Assembly: GCF_000633255.1 (NCBI RefSeq)
Contig: NZ_AYMJ01000016.1
Location: 100,637 to 164,636, forward strand
Direction of reading: 5' to 3'
Origin: Pseudomonas sp. H1h
GTDB taxonomy: Bacteria > Pseudomonadota > Gammaproteobacteria > Pseudomonadales > Pseudomonadaceae
DNA: 64,000 bases
The first letter of the stretch is position 1. Each line of letters begins with the position of its first letter. The notes beneath the pieces were generated by a model. That model worked only from the letters and a program-made list of their open reading frames with translations, was not told the origin of the DNA and made no database searches. Both the position numbers and the translations under genes were made by a program. Of this stretch, positions 19,465 to 28,018 are shown piece by piece.

Positions 19465-19496
19465 GCGGCCCGCTACAGCAACGCAGATTCAGCGCC

Positions 19497-20423
19497 TTAC
19501 TTCTGCGTCCCGTCATCATGCTGCAGATTGGCCTGAGTCAGGTTGCTCCCCGCCGGCACGCTGCGCGTCAGCCAGACATTGCCGCCGATGGTCGACCCCT
19601 GGCCGATGGTGATCCGCCCGAGAATCGTCGCCCCGGCATAAATCACCACGTCGTCTTCGACAATCGGATGGCGTGGATGACCCTTCTGCAACTGCCCGTC
19701 CTCGTCTGCCGGGAAGCGCTTGGCGCCCAGGGTCACGGTCTGATAGATGCGCACGCGCTCACCGATGATCGTGGTCTCGCCGATCACCACACCGGTACCG
19801 TGGTCGATGAAGAAGCTGCGACCGATCTGCGCGCCCGGGTGAATATCGATGCCCGTCGCCGAATGCGCGATTTCTGCGCTGATCCGCGCCAGCAACGGCA
19901 GTCCGGCGCGATACAGATGGTGCGCCAGACGATGGTGGATCACCGCCAGAATCCCCGGATAGCACAGCAGCACTTCATCGACGCTGCGCGCCGCCGGGTC
20001 ACCGTGATAGGCCGCCAGCACGTCGGTGTCGAGCAGGCTGCGCAGGCCCGGCAACGCCAGGGCGAAGTCCTGGATGATGCGGATCGCCTGCTTCTCGACG
20101 TCGCCGTTGTCCTGCGCGCTGTGCCGGGCGACGTAGCGCAACTCAAGTCTGGCCTGCGCCAGCAAGGCATTCAGCGCCGTGTCGAGGGTGTGACCGACAT
20201 AGAAGTCTTCACTTTCCTCACGCAAATCCACCGGCCCCAGACGCATCGGGAACAAGGCGCCACACAAGGCTTCGAGAATTTCCGCCATCGCCGCGCGGGA
20301 CGGCAACTCGCGCCCGCCCTGCTCGCCGGTGGCCCGGCCATTTTGTGCACGCCACTGATCCCGCGCACTGCGCAGTTGGCTGACGATGGTCTGCAGTTGC
20401 CAATGGCTGGAACGCTCGCTCAC
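19497..20423 (-). CDS. epsC: serine O-acetyltransferase EpsC
   Basis: The enzyme acetylates L-serine to O-acetylserine, the carbon acceptor for sulfide in cysteine synthesis. Its 308 residues comprise an N-terminal helical domain and a C-terminal left-handed beta-helix of hexapeptide repeats ([42 protein letters not shown]). It contains the catalytic-region histidine of [13 protein letters not shown]. It belongs to the longer EpsC-type class rather than the 270-residue CysE. It is divergent from dcyD and the cystine importer, forming a cysteine-metabolism block. Confidence 0.9.
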   Translation of the reverse strand: MSERSSHWQLQTIVSQLRSARDQWRAQNGRATGEQGGRELPSRAAMAEILEALCGALFPMRLGPVDLREESEDFYVGHTLDTALNALLAQARLELRYVARHSAQDNGDVEKQAIRIIQDFALALPGLRSLLDTDVLAAYHGDPAARSVDEVLLCYPGILAVIHHRLAHHLYRAGLPLLARISAEIAHSATGIDIHPGAQIGRSFFIDHGTGVVIGETTIIGERVRIYQTVTLGAKRFPADEDGQLQKGHPRHPIVEDDVVIYAGATILGRITIGQGSTIGGNVWLTRSVPAGSNLTQANLQHDDGTQK

Positions 20424-20612
20424 GGTAAAGACTCCTCAGGGCGGCCGGACGGTCTGGCCGCGTTAACGGCGACTACTTTACGGCATGCCCGCGAGGGCGA
20501 ATTAAGAACCGATAGTGCTGGCCTAAGCACATTTGGCTATAAGCGATTGACGGTTGCCCCAAGAAAACCGCGTGCCTATAGTCCTTTCATCTTTCTCCGC
20601 CAGTACGGGCTC

Positions 20613-21611
20613 ATGATCAAACAACAGCTGGAACGCTTTAACCGTCTCGACCTGCTCGGACAACCCACGCCGCTGGAAAAACTCGAACGTCTGTCCGCCT
20701 GGCTCGGTCGCGAGGTGTACATCAAGCGCGACGACCTGACGCCGCTGGCGATGGGCGGCAACAAGCTGCGCAAACTCGAATACCTCGCTGCCGACGCCCT
20801 CGCTCAAGGCGCCGACACGCTGATCACCGCCGGCGCCTTGCAATCGAACCACGTCCGCCAGACCGCCGCACTGGCGGCCAAGCTCGGCCTCGGCTGCGTG
20901 GCGCTGCTGGAAAATCCGCTGGGCACCGACGACAGCAATTACACCGGCAACGGCAATCGCCTGCTGCTGGACCTGTTCGACACCAAGGTCGAACTGGTCG
21001 ACAACCTCGATAACGCCGACGAACAACTTGCCGCCCTCGCCGTGCGCCTGCGCAGCAACGGCAAGAAGCCGTACCTGGTGCCGATTGGTGGCTCCAATGC
21101 CCTCGGTGCGTTGGGCTACGTGCGTGCCGGTCTGGAGTTGGCCGAGCAAATCAAGGACACCGGCCTCGATTTCGCCGCCGTGGTGCTGGCCTCGGGCAGC
21201 GCCGGGACCCACAGCGGCCTGGCACTTGCCCTGAGCGAAGCCCTGCCGCAACTGCCGGTGATCGGCGTGACCGTCTCGCGCAGCGAAGAAGATCAGCGCC
21301 CGAAAGTGCAAGGGCTGGCCGAACGCACGGCGGACCTGTTGGGCGTGAAATTACCCGTGAACTTCAAGGTCGAGTTGTGGGACGAATACTTCGGCCCGCG
21401 CTATGGCGAACCGAATGCCGGGACACTGGCAGCGGTGAAACTGCTGGCGAGTCAGGACGCGGTGCTGCTTGATCCGGTGTACACCGGCAAGGCCATGGCA
21501 GGGTTGCTCGACGGGATCGGCCGTCAGCGCTTTGATGAGGGGCCGATCATTTTCCTGCATACCGGCGGGGCGCCCGCATTGTTTGCCTATAAAGGCTCAC
21601 TGTCGAGCTGA
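20613..21611 (+). CDS. dcyD: D-cysteine desulfhydrase
   Basis: This is a 332-residue pyridoxal-phosphate enzyme of the ACC deaminase/D-cysteine desulfhydrase family. It cleaves D-cysteine to pyruvate, sulfide and ammonia. The PLP lysine is K51 in [11 protein letters not shown], and substrate-loop residues SNHVRQTAA follow near residue 78. The true start is the ATG at 20613; the frame runs open far upstream across epsC antisense, which is not coding. It lies directly ahead of the cystine importer genes, the same partnership as dcyD with the cystine transporter in E. coli. Confidence 0.9.
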   Translation: MIKQQLERFNRLDLLGQPTPLEKLERLSAWLGREVYIKRDDLTPLAMGGNKLRKLEYLAADALAQGADTLITAGALQSNHVRQTAALAAKLGLGCVALLENPLGTDDSNYTGNGNRLLLDLFDTKVELVDNLDNADEQLAALAVRLRSNGKKPYLVPIGGSNALGALGYVRAGLELAEQIKDTGLDFAAVVLASGSAGTHSGLALALSEALPQLPVIGVTVSRSEEDQRPKVQGLAERTADLLGVKLPVNFKVELWDEYFGPRYGEPNAGTLAAVKLLASQDAVLLDPVYTGKAMAGLLDGIGRQRFDEGPIIFLHTGGAPALFAYKGSLSS

Positions 21612-21865
21612 GTTCGAGGCGAAGAAACTTTGTGGTGAGGGGATTTATCCCCTCACCACAAAGGATTACCCTGATATTCTATTTTCGAATATCAAATTTT
21701 ATATTAAGTATTTTCAAGTCTAAAGCAGACATCTTATAGTCTCGCCGCAGGCGAATTTCGCGCAAGACGCATAAGCTGCTTTAGGGCACGATAACGCAGT
21801 CGTTCAAATCCCGAATTCGCCAACTTTCCTTAAGCGTCTTCCATAAGAAAACACAGGGGCTTGTC
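21612..21865. promoter_or_regulatory. tcyJ upstream region with two hairpins
   Basis: A 15-bp perfect stem lies at 21628-21663. A second inverted repeat, GATATTC (21673-21679) with GAATATC (21687-21693), follows it in an AT-rich stretch. The AT-rich part probably holds the tcyJLN promoter and an operator. No gene is seen. Confidence 0.5.
21628..21663. terminator. long hairpin after dcyD (TGTGGYGAGGGG element)
   Basis: CTTTGTGGTGAGGGG pairs perfectly with CCCCTCACCACAAAG around a six-base loop. There is no T-run. A close relative occurs at 42965-42993, so this is a recurrent Pseudomonas palindrome that may also terminate transcription. Confidence 0.55.
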
Positions 21866-22666
21866 ATGAATTTTTCCGCACTACGTCGCAATCTGCTGGT
21901 AGGTTCGCTGGGCCTTGCACTGAGCGCCGGCCTGATCAGCCAGGCGACTGCCGGTGAGCAGTTGCAGCAGATCAAGGACAAAGGCGTTATCAACGTCGGC
22001 CTGGAAGGCACTTACCCACCGTTCAGCTTCGTTGACGAGAACGGCAAACTTTCCGGCTTCGAAGTCGAACTCTCCGAAGCACTCGCGCAGAAGCTGGGCG
22101 TCAAAGCCAAGATTCAACCGACCAAATGGGACGGTATTCTCGCCGCGCTGGAATCCAAGCGTCTGGACGTTGTAGTCAACCAGGTGACCATCTCCGACGA
22201 GCGCAAGAAGAAGTATGACTTCTCCGAGCCGTACACCATCTCCGGGATTCAGGCGCTGGTGCTGAAGAGCAAAGAAGCCGCGTTGAACATCAAGACCGCT
22301 GCCGACCTGTCCGGCAAGAAAGTCGGTGTGGGTCTGGGCACCAACTACGAACAATGGGTCCGCGCCAACGTTCCCGGCGCTGACGTGCGCACCTACGACG
22401 ATGATCCGACCAAGTTCGCCGACCTGAACAATGGCCGTACCGACGCCATCCTGATCGACCGTCTGGCCGCACTTGAATACGCCAAGAAAGCCCCGAAAAC
22501 CGTGGCGGCCGGTCAAGCCTTCTCCCGTCAGGAATCCGGTATTGCCCTGCGCAAAGGCGAGCCTGAATTGCTGGCAGCTTTGAACAAGGCCCTCGACGAG
22601 CTGCGTGCCGATGGCACCCTCGAGAAGCTGTCCAAGAAATACTTCAACGCTGACGTCACTAAATAA
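21866..22666 (+). CDS. tcyJ: cystine ABC transporter substrate-binding protein
   Basis: The 266-residue periplasmic binding protein of the polar amino-acid class has a signal peptide of about 29 residues (SQATA|GEQ). It contains GVINVGLEGTYPPFSFVDEN and the family block TISDERKKKYDFSEPYTISG. It matches the E. coli FliY/TcyJ type in context: dcyD lies directly upstream and an L-type permease and ATPase directly downstream. It delivers cystine, and probably related thiols, to TcyLN. The permease start overlaps its stop codon. Confidence 0.88.
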   Translation: MNFSALRRNLLVGSLGLALSAGLISQATAGEQLQQIKDKGVINVGLEGTYPPFSFVDENGKLSGFEVELSEALAQKLGVKAKIQPTKWDGILAALESKRLDVVVNQVTISDERKKKYDFSEPYTISGIQALVLKSKEAALNIKTAADLSGKKVGVGLGTNYEQWVRANVPGADVRTYDDDPTKFADLNNGRTDAILIDRLAALEYAKKAPKTVAAGQAFSRQESGIALRKGEPELLAALNKALDELRADGTLEKLSKKYFNADVTK

Positions 22667-23331
22667 TGGAAGAAGCTTTCCAACTCGCACTGGACTCCGC
22701 GCCCTTTCTGCTCAAGGGCGCGTACTACACGGTCATCCTCAGCCTCGGCGGCATGTTCTTCGGCTTGCTGCTGGGCTTTGGCTTGGCGCTGATGCGCCTG
22801 TCGCGGTTCAAATCGGTCAGCTGGCTGGCCCGCATCTACGTGTCGTTCTTTCGCGGCACGCCGTTATTGGTCCAGCTGTTCGTGATCTATTACGGCTTGC
22901 CGCAGATGGGGCTGGAACTCGATCCGCTGCCGGCAGCCCTGATCGGCTTCTCGCTGAACATGGCCGCTTATGCCTGTGAAATCCTGCGCGCCGCGATCGG
23001 TTCGATCGAGCGTGGCCAGTGGGAAGCGGCTGCGAGCATCGGTATGACCCGCGCGCAAACCTTGCGCCGGGCGATCCTGCCGCAAGCGATGCGCACGGCG
23101 TTGCCGCCACTGGGCAACAGCTTCATTTCGCTGGTCAAGGACACGGCACTGGCCGCCACCATTCAGGTGCCGGAACTGTTCCGTCAGGCGCAGCTGATTA
23201 CCGCCCGGACTTTCGAAGTCTTCACCATGTATCTTGCCGCCGCGCTGATCTACTGGATTCTGGCCACAGTGCTTTCGCACTTCCAGAACAAGTTGGAAGA
23301 GCGGGTCAATCGGCACGACCAGGAGTCCTGA
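22666..23331 (+). CDS. tcyL: cystine ABC transporter permease
   Basis: The 221-residue inner-membrane permease of the HisM/GlnP type carries [19 protein letters not shown] and the ATPase-contact loop [20 protein letters not shown]. About five membrane segments are visible. Its ATG overlaps the tcyJ stop (TAATG), and tcyN begins four bases after its stop, so the three form one translationally linked operon. Confidence 0.9.
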   Translation: MEEAFQLALDSAPFLLKGAYYTVILSLGGMFFGLLLGFGLALMRLSRFKSVSWLARIYVSFFRGTPLLVQLFVIYYGLPQMGLELDPLPAALIGFSLNMAAYACEILRAAIGSIERGQWEAAASIGMTRAQTLRRAILPQAMRTALPPLGNSFISLVKDTALAATIQVPELFRQAQLITARTFEVFTMYLAAALIYWILATVLSHFQNKLEERVNRHDQES

Positions 23332-23335
23332 CCCC

Positions 23336-24085
23336 ATGATTGTCGTGGAAAAACTGACAAAGCAGTTCAAGGGTCAAGAGGTGCTCAAGGGCATTGATCT
23401 TGAGGTGAAAGAAGGCGAGGTCGTGGCCATCATCGGCCCCAGCGGTTCGGGTAAAACCACGTTCCTGCGCTGCCTGAACTTCCTTGAACAACCCACCAGT
23501 GGCCGGATCAAGGTCGGCGATATCGAAATCGATACCAGTCGCCCGCTGAACCAACAGCAAGCGCTGGTGCGCAATCTGCGCCAGCACGTCGGCTTCGTGT
23601 TCCAGAACTTCAATCTGTTCCCTCATCGCACCGCGCTGGAAAACGTCATCGAAGGCCCGATCGTGGTCAAGAAGATGCCGCGCGAGCAAGCCATTGCCTT
23701 GGGCAAGAAGCTCATGGCAAAGGTCGGTCTGGCAGGCAAGGAGGACGCTTATCCGCGTCGTCTGTCCGGTGGTCAGCAACAGCGCGTGGCGATTGCCCGG
23801 GCGCTGGCGATGGAACCGGAAGTGATCCTGTTCGACGAGCCGACTTCGGCCCTCGACCCGGAGCTGGTCGGCGAAGTACTGGCAACCATTCGCGGCCTCG
23901 CCGAAGAAAAACGCACCATGGTCATCGTTACCCACGAGATGGGTTTTGCCCGCGACGTGGCCAACCGTGTGGTGTTTTTCGACAAAGGCGTGATCGTTGA
24001 ACAAGGCGAAGCCAAGGCGCTGTTTGCCAACCCTAAAGAAGAACGCACCAGACAGTTTCTCAGCAAGTTTCTGAATCACGCCTGA
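23336..24085 (+). CDS. tcyN: cystine ABC transporter ATP-binding protein
   Basis: The 249-residue ATPase drives cystine import with TcyJL. Walker A is GPSGSGKTT (residues 33-41), the signature is [15 protein letters not shown], and Walker B is [19 protein letters not shown], with ethe switch histidine in [13 protein letters not shown]. An insertion-free polar amino-acid class layout and operon position support the assignment. The product is the last gene of the dcyD-side block. Confidence 0.92.
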   Translation: MIVVEKLTKQFKGQEVLKGIDLEVKEGEVVAIIGPSGSGKTTFLRCLNFLEQPTSGRIKVGDIEIDTSRPLNQQQALVRNLRQHVGFVFQNFNLFPHRTALENVIEGPIVVKKMPREQAIALGKKLMAKVGLAGKEDAYPRRLSGGQQQRVAIARALAMEPEVILFDEPTSALDPELVGEVLATIRGLAEEKRTMVIVTHEMGFARDVANRVVFFDKGVIVEQGEAKALFANPKEERTRQFLSKFLNHA

Positions 24086-24548
24086 TAAACTTTACGCACG
24101 ACCATTTAACTTCCATGGATGGAAGTTACATGTATCTCCCCTGCCGCGACACGCCCCCTCACAACAAGTCGTTCAAACACACTTATATATGTTCTGCAAC
24201 AGATGCGCGCCATCCAGGGCGTACCTGATCGCCTGCACAACGGTTTAAACGGGCTTGCCGAAAAACACTGAATATCCGGAAAAACCGTAGTTCCATTCGT
24301 CAATTCAGTTAGGCAGCTTGCCTCTCAAGCGTAGGAAGCGTCTGATTAATTCGTAATTCACGGATTAACTAAGCCCGGCCATTGACACGCTTTACCGCAC
24401 ACTCTTATCTAGTCGCCACCCGGCACCACTTAGTTGAATCATTCCATACTCAGCCTGAACAAAAGTTCACGGTTGTATTACCGATTCATCACACCTTTTG
24501 TTTTTTCAAGAAACGGAATTCGCCGCAAGACTTCAAGGAGAGAACCCG
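24086..24548. other. intergenic region after tcyN
   Basis: No gene is supported in these 463 bases. An inverted repeat TAACTTCCAT-GG-ATGGAAGTTA at 24107-24128, 22 bases after the tcyN stop, is a possible operon terminator without a T-run. The rest is moderately AT-rich and should hold the promoter of the next gene. Confidence 0.5.
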
Positions 24549-25313
24549 ATGACCCGCACTTCGCCTACCCCCGAACTGGCAGCGCCGACCCTGGCATCCG
24601 CGCAAAAAAACGCCATCAACCTGGCCGCTGCCGCGCATTTGCTGATTGACGTCCTGCCCTACCCCGGCATGGACGCCGGCGATCTGATCGAACTGTTCTG
24701 GAACAACTGCTACGTCGCCTCCCGGGTTTTGACCAGCGCAGACCTCGGTGCCTCGGTCAGTCTGCGGATTCCGGAGAGCTTCATCAGCAGTGGCACCGCA
24801 CGCCTCCATTACCGGGTCATGCAGGTCGGACAGGGCCCAGCGCTGTCCGCGGCAACCCGGGTTCAGGTCAAGCTCGACTGCCCGGGCGGCCAGCCCTCGA
24901 CATTATGCGCTGACGAGAATCAGCAACTGGCACCGGTCATGCTGCCCGACACCATCCGCCGTCAGGGGGTGAACCCGAATCAGATCAAGCGCGGCGTTCC
25001 GCTGACCATCGAGCCCTACCTGAACATGGCCGAGGACGACGAAATCACCTTGCGCTGGGGTGATGTGCGCATGGACCTGCCGAGGATCACCGCTGCAGAT
25101 GTCGGCCAGCCGATCAATGTCTGGGTACCCCCGGCGATCATCGTCGAGGGCGGAGAAGATCTGCGCCTGGACGTGACCTATTGCGTCATCGACTGGGTGG
25201 GTAACAACTCCCGCTGGGCACCGCCACGGACGCTGAAGATTGGCTGTGTGAACCCGTATCTGAAGGTGCCGCTGCGGCCGGAGTTGAAGGTGGCCGAATC
25301 AACCGGAAGCTGA
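24549..25313 (+). CDS. hypothetical protein with two tandem beta-sandwich-like repeats
   Basis: This 254-residue protein has no signal peptide or membrane segment. The start follows AAGGAG at eight bases. Two halves look like copies of one domain of about 90 residues. The first runs through LIELFWNNCYVASRVLTSAD and SVSLRIPESFISSGTARLHY. The second runs through DEITLRWGDVRMDLPRITAA and INVWVPPAIIVEGGEDLRLD. Both end with aromatic-rich strands and a C-x2-6 turn (KLDCPGG, KIGCVNP). The pattern suggests immunoglobulin-like beta sandwiches. I do not recognise a function. It is followed by an intrinsic terminator. Confidence 0.7.
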   Translation: MTRTSPTPELAAPTLASAQKNAINLAAAAHLLIDVLPYPGMDAGDLIELFWNNCYVASRVLTSADLGASVSLRIPESFISSGTARLHYRVMQVGQGPALSAATRVQVKLDCPGGQPSTLCADENQQLAPVMLPDTIRRQGVNPNQIKRGVPLTIEPYLNMAEDDEITLRWGDVRMDLPRITAADVGQPINVWVPPAIIVEGGEDLRLDVTYCVIDWVGNNSRWAPPRTLKIGCVNPYLKVPLRPELKVAESTGS

Positions 25314-25360
25314 CCATGGGACTGTTAACCAAACGGGCCACACACCCTTCTATGCATATT

Positions 25361-25390
25361 CCTAAAAGTTAGTTTATTTAATATTTATAC
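25361..25390 (+). promoter_or_regulatory. AT-rich element upstream of the sfnB operon
   Basis: CCTAAAAGTTAGTTTATTTA is nearly the same as the element at 5959-5980 before tauA and that at 53400-53422. It lies about 160 bases before the first sfnB gene and upstream of the hairpin and leader frame. Confidence 0.4.
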
Positions 25391-25433
25391 GCGCTTAGGG
25401 TATATGAACCGGACCACCGGACATTCTTTCGTT

Positions 25434-25456
25434 CGCCGCACTTTTGCGGCGTTTTT
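25434..25456 (+). terminator. intrinsic terminator or attenuator before the sfnB operon
   Basis: CGCCGCA (25434-25440) and TGCGGCG (25445-25451) form a perfect stem with loop CTTT, followed by TTTTT. It could end transcription of the upstream hypothetical gene. Since the AT-rich promoter-like element lies before it, it could instead attenuate the sfnB operon. Confidence 0.75.
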
Positions 25457-25478
25457 CATGAGATGTGAGGTAGGTAGT

Positions 25479-25547
25479 ATGGTCCGGAACACAATCACCC
25501 CAGTGCAGATCGCCAGGGCATTGCGTGCAGCCAAGGAGCGGCATTGA
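25479..25547 (+). CDS. 22-codon leader ORF coupled to sfnB
   Basis: An ATG at 25479 is preceded by GAGGTAGG and opens 22 codons that begin MVRNTITPVQIARAL and end in TGA. That stop shares its A with the ATG of the first sfnB gene (TGATG). The same frame is open back to an ATG at 25404, crossing the hairpin, which would give 47 codons. Coupling suggests a leader or regulatory peptide, but it is too short to assign a family and could be chance. Confidence 0.4.
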   Translation: MVRNTITPVQIARALRAAKERH

Positions 25548-26788
25548 TGTCCAGTCTGGCAGACGCAAACGTCCAGTCGGATCTGGACATCGCCCCACTG
25601 TTGTTGCCCGCGCAGGTGTTGCGCAACGACGCCCAAGCCATCAGGGCCGCCCATGAGCTGGCGCAAGTCGCCCGCGTGCAGGCCGCCAGGCGCGACCGCC
25701 AGCGCAAGCTGCCATGGTCGGAAATCGAACAGTTCACTCGTAGCGGCCTGGGCAGCATTGCCATCCCGCGTGAGTACGGTGGCCCACAGGTTTCGTTCGT
25801 CACCCTGGCCGAGGTGTTTGCGATCATTTCCGCCGCTGACCCAGCGCTGGGACAGATCCCGCAGAACCAGTTCGGCATTATCAACCTGGTGCTTGGCAGT
25901 GCCACGCAAGCGCAGAAACAGCAGCTGTTCCAGAGCGTTCTGCAAGGCTGGCGCATCGGCAACGCGGGCCCTGAGCGCGGCACCAAAAACACCCTGGAAT
26001 TGAAAGCGCGCATCACCGCGGATGGTGATGATTACGTGATCAACGGCCAGAAATTCTACTCCACCGGCGCGCTGTTCGCGCACTGGGTCGCCGTCAAGGC
26101 GCTCAACGACGACGGCAAGCAAGTGCTGGCCTTCGTGCGCCGTGGCACGCCGGGATTGCGCATCGTTGATGACTGGTCGGGCTTCGGCCAGCGCACCACC
26201 GCCAGCGGCACGATTTTGCTGAACAACGTGCGGGTCGAGTCGAGCCTGGTGGTCGACAACTGGAAGATCAACGAAACCCCGAATACCCAAGGTGCGGTGT
26301 CGCAACTGATTCAGGCCGCCATCGACGCCGGCATCGCCCGTGGCGCTATCGACGATGCCATCGAGTTCGTCAAAACCCGCGCGCGGCCATGGGTCGACGC
26401 CAAGGTCGAACGCGCCAGCGATGACCTCTACGTGATCGCCGACATCGGCAAACTGAAAATCGAGCTGCACGCTGCCGAAGCACTGCTGCGCAAGGCCGGG
26501 CAAGTACTCGATCAGGTACACGCCGCGCCGCTGACCGCCGACTCCGCCGCCCGCGCCTCGATTGCCGTAGCCGAAGCCAAAGTGCTGACCACCGAGATTT
26601 CGCTGCAGGCCAGCGAAAAACTTTTCGAACTGGCCGGCAGCCGCGCGACCCTCGCCGAATTCAACCTCGACCGTCACTGGCGCAACGCCCGGGTGCACAC
26701 CTTGCACGACCCGGTGCGCTGGAAATATCACGCGGTCGGCGCCTATCGCCTCAACGGCACGTTGCCGGCCCGCCACTCCTGGATCTGA
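25547..26788 (+). CDS. SfnB-family sulfur-acquisition flavoprotein (first copy)
   Basis: This 413-residue protein of the acyl-CoA-dehydrogenase fold belongs to the SfnB branch linked to sulfur starvation. It has an N-terminal helical domain, a middle beta domain (VINGQKFYSTGALFAHWVAV, WSGFGQRTTASGTILLNNVR) and a C-terminal helical domain. The end is typical of the branch: DRHWRNARVHTLHDPVRWKY. It probably acts as a flavin-dependent oxidoreductase that feeds or assists the neighbouring monooxygenase. The ATG at 25547 has AAGGAG nine bases upstream. It is followed 36 bases later by a paralogue. Confidence 0.86.
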   Translation: MSSLADANVQSDLDIAPLLLPAQVLRNDAQAIRAAHELAQVARVQAARRDRQRKLPWSEIEQFTRSGLGSIAIPREYGGPQVSFVTLAEVFAIISAADPALGQIPQNQFGIINLVLGSATQAQKQQLFQSVLQGWRIGNAGPERGTKNTLELKARITADGDDYVINGQKFYSTGALFAHWVAVKALNDDGKQVLAFVRRGTPGLRIVDDWSGFGQRTTASGTILLNNVRVESSLVVDNWKINETPNTQGAVSQLIQAAIDAGIARGAIDDAIEFVKTRARPWVDAKVERASDDLYVIADIGKLKIELHAAEALLRKAGQVLDQVHAAPLTADSAARASIAVAEAKVLTTEISLQASEKLFELAGSRATLAEFNLDRHWRNARVHTLHDPVRWKYHAVGAYRLNGTLPARHSWI

Positions 26789-26824
26789 CGACCGCACACT
26801 TTCTCAAGAGCCTGGAGAAAACCT

Positions 26825-28018
26825 ATGACCTTTTCCCATTCCGTCGCGGTCATCACCAGCGACGAGCAAGCCCTGATCGTCGCCAGCGACCTGGCCGAAG
26901 ATTTCAAACGCGACAGCGCTGTACGCGACCGTGAACGGCGCCTGCCGCTGCCCGAACTCGACGTGTTTTCCCGCTCCGGCCTGTGGGGCATCAGCGTGCC
27001 CAAGGAGTACGGCGGCGCCGGTGTGTCCAACGTGACCTTGGCCAAAGTCATCGCCCTGATCGCTCAGGCCGACGGCTCGCTGGGGCAGATTCCGCAGAAC
27101 CATTTTTACGCCCTCGAAGTGCTGCGAGTGAACGGCAGCCACGAGCAGAAACAACGCCTGTACGCCGAGGTGCTGGCCGGCCAGCGCTTCGGCAACGCCC
27201 TGGCGGAACTGGGCACCAAAACCGCCCACGAGCGTGTCACCAGCCTCAAGCGTGACGGCGATGGCTACCGCATCAACGGTCGCAAGTTTTATGCGACCGG
27301 GGCGATCTACGCGCAACGCATCCCGACCTCGGTGATCGATGAAAGCGGCGTGCAACAACTGGCGTTCGTCCCGCGTGACAGCCGAGGCCTGACCGTGATC
27401 GACGACTGGAGCGGCTTCGGCCAGCGCACCACCGGCAGCGGTTCGGTGGTGTTCGAAGACGTGTATGTCGCCGCCGCAGACGTGATCCCGTTCCAGAGTG
27501 CCTTCGAGCGTCCGACCACGGTCGGTCCGCTGGCGCAGATCCTTCACGCCGCCATCGATACCGGCATCGCCCGCGCCGCGTATGAAGATGCCTTGCACTT
27601 CGTGCGCAGCAAGACCCGCCCGTGGATCGACTCCGGCAACGACAAGGCCACCGAAGATCCGCTGACCTTGAAGAGCTTCGGCCACTTGAGCATCCGCCTG
27701 CACGCCACCGAAGCCCTGCTCGAACGCGCCGGCGAATTCCTCGACACCGCACAAGCCGAACTGAATGCCGAAATTGTCGCCGCCGCCTCGATCGCCGTCG
27801 CCGAAGTGCGGGCGATCAGCACCGAGGTTTCCCTGGCCGCCGGCAGCACGCTGTTCGAGCTGGCCGGCAGCCAGGCCACGTTGATCGAGCACGGCCTCGA
27901 CCGCCACTGGCGCAACGCCCGCGTGCACACCCTGCACGACCCGGTGCGCTGGAAGTATCACGCGGTGGGCAATTACTACCTCAACGATGAAAACCCGCCG
28001 CTGCGGGGGACCATCTGA
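26825..28018 (+). CDS. SfnB-family sulfur-acquisition flavoprotein (second copy)
   Basis: This 397-residue paralogue of the preceding gene shares the blocks WSGFGQRTT, INGRKFYATGA and DRHWRNARVHTLHDPVRWKY. It has a different N terminus and ends in the branch-typical NPPLRGTI. Tandem duplication followed by divergence is likely; the two proteins may form a heteromer or act on different substrates. CTGGAGAAAACCT gives the ribosome site. The stop overlaps the start of the monooxygenase gene (TGATG), so all three are one operon. Confidence 0.86.
   Translation: MTFSHSVAVITSDEQALIVASDLAEDFKRDSAVRDRERRLPLPELDVFSRSGLWGISVPKEYGGAGVSNVTLAKVIALIAQADGSLGQIPQNHFYALEVLRVNGSHEQKQRLYAEVLAGQRFGNALAELGTKTAHERVTSLKRDGDGYRINGRKFYATGAIYAQRIPTSVIDESGVQQLAFVPRDSRGLTVIDDWSGFGQRTTGSGSVVFEDVYVAAADVIPFQSAFERPTTVGPLAQILHAAIDTGIARAAYEDALHFVRSKTRPWIDSGNDKATEDPLTLKSFGHLSIRLHATEALLERAGEFLDTAQAELNAEIVAAASIAVAEVRAISTEVSLAAGSTLFELAGSQATLIEHGLDRHWRNARVHTLHDPVRWKYHAVGNYYLNDENPPLRGTI

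Larger units (their letters stand above)
19124..19496. other. betT upstream region
   Basis: These 373 bases between two minus-strand genes hold the betT promoter, the inverted repeat at 19215-19244 and a REP pair at 19389-19464. No gene is seen. Confidence 0.5.

Noticed and set aside
19359..20612. 417-codon N-terminal extension of dcyD
   Set aside because: It covers a REP element and the antisense of epsC; the known enzyme begins at the ATG at 20613 with its PLP lysine at residue 51.
24107..24128. Intrinsic terminator after tcyN
   Set aside because: The 10-bp inverted repeat is perfect but lacks a T-run and is AT-rich, so it was kept only as a note in the intergenic entry.
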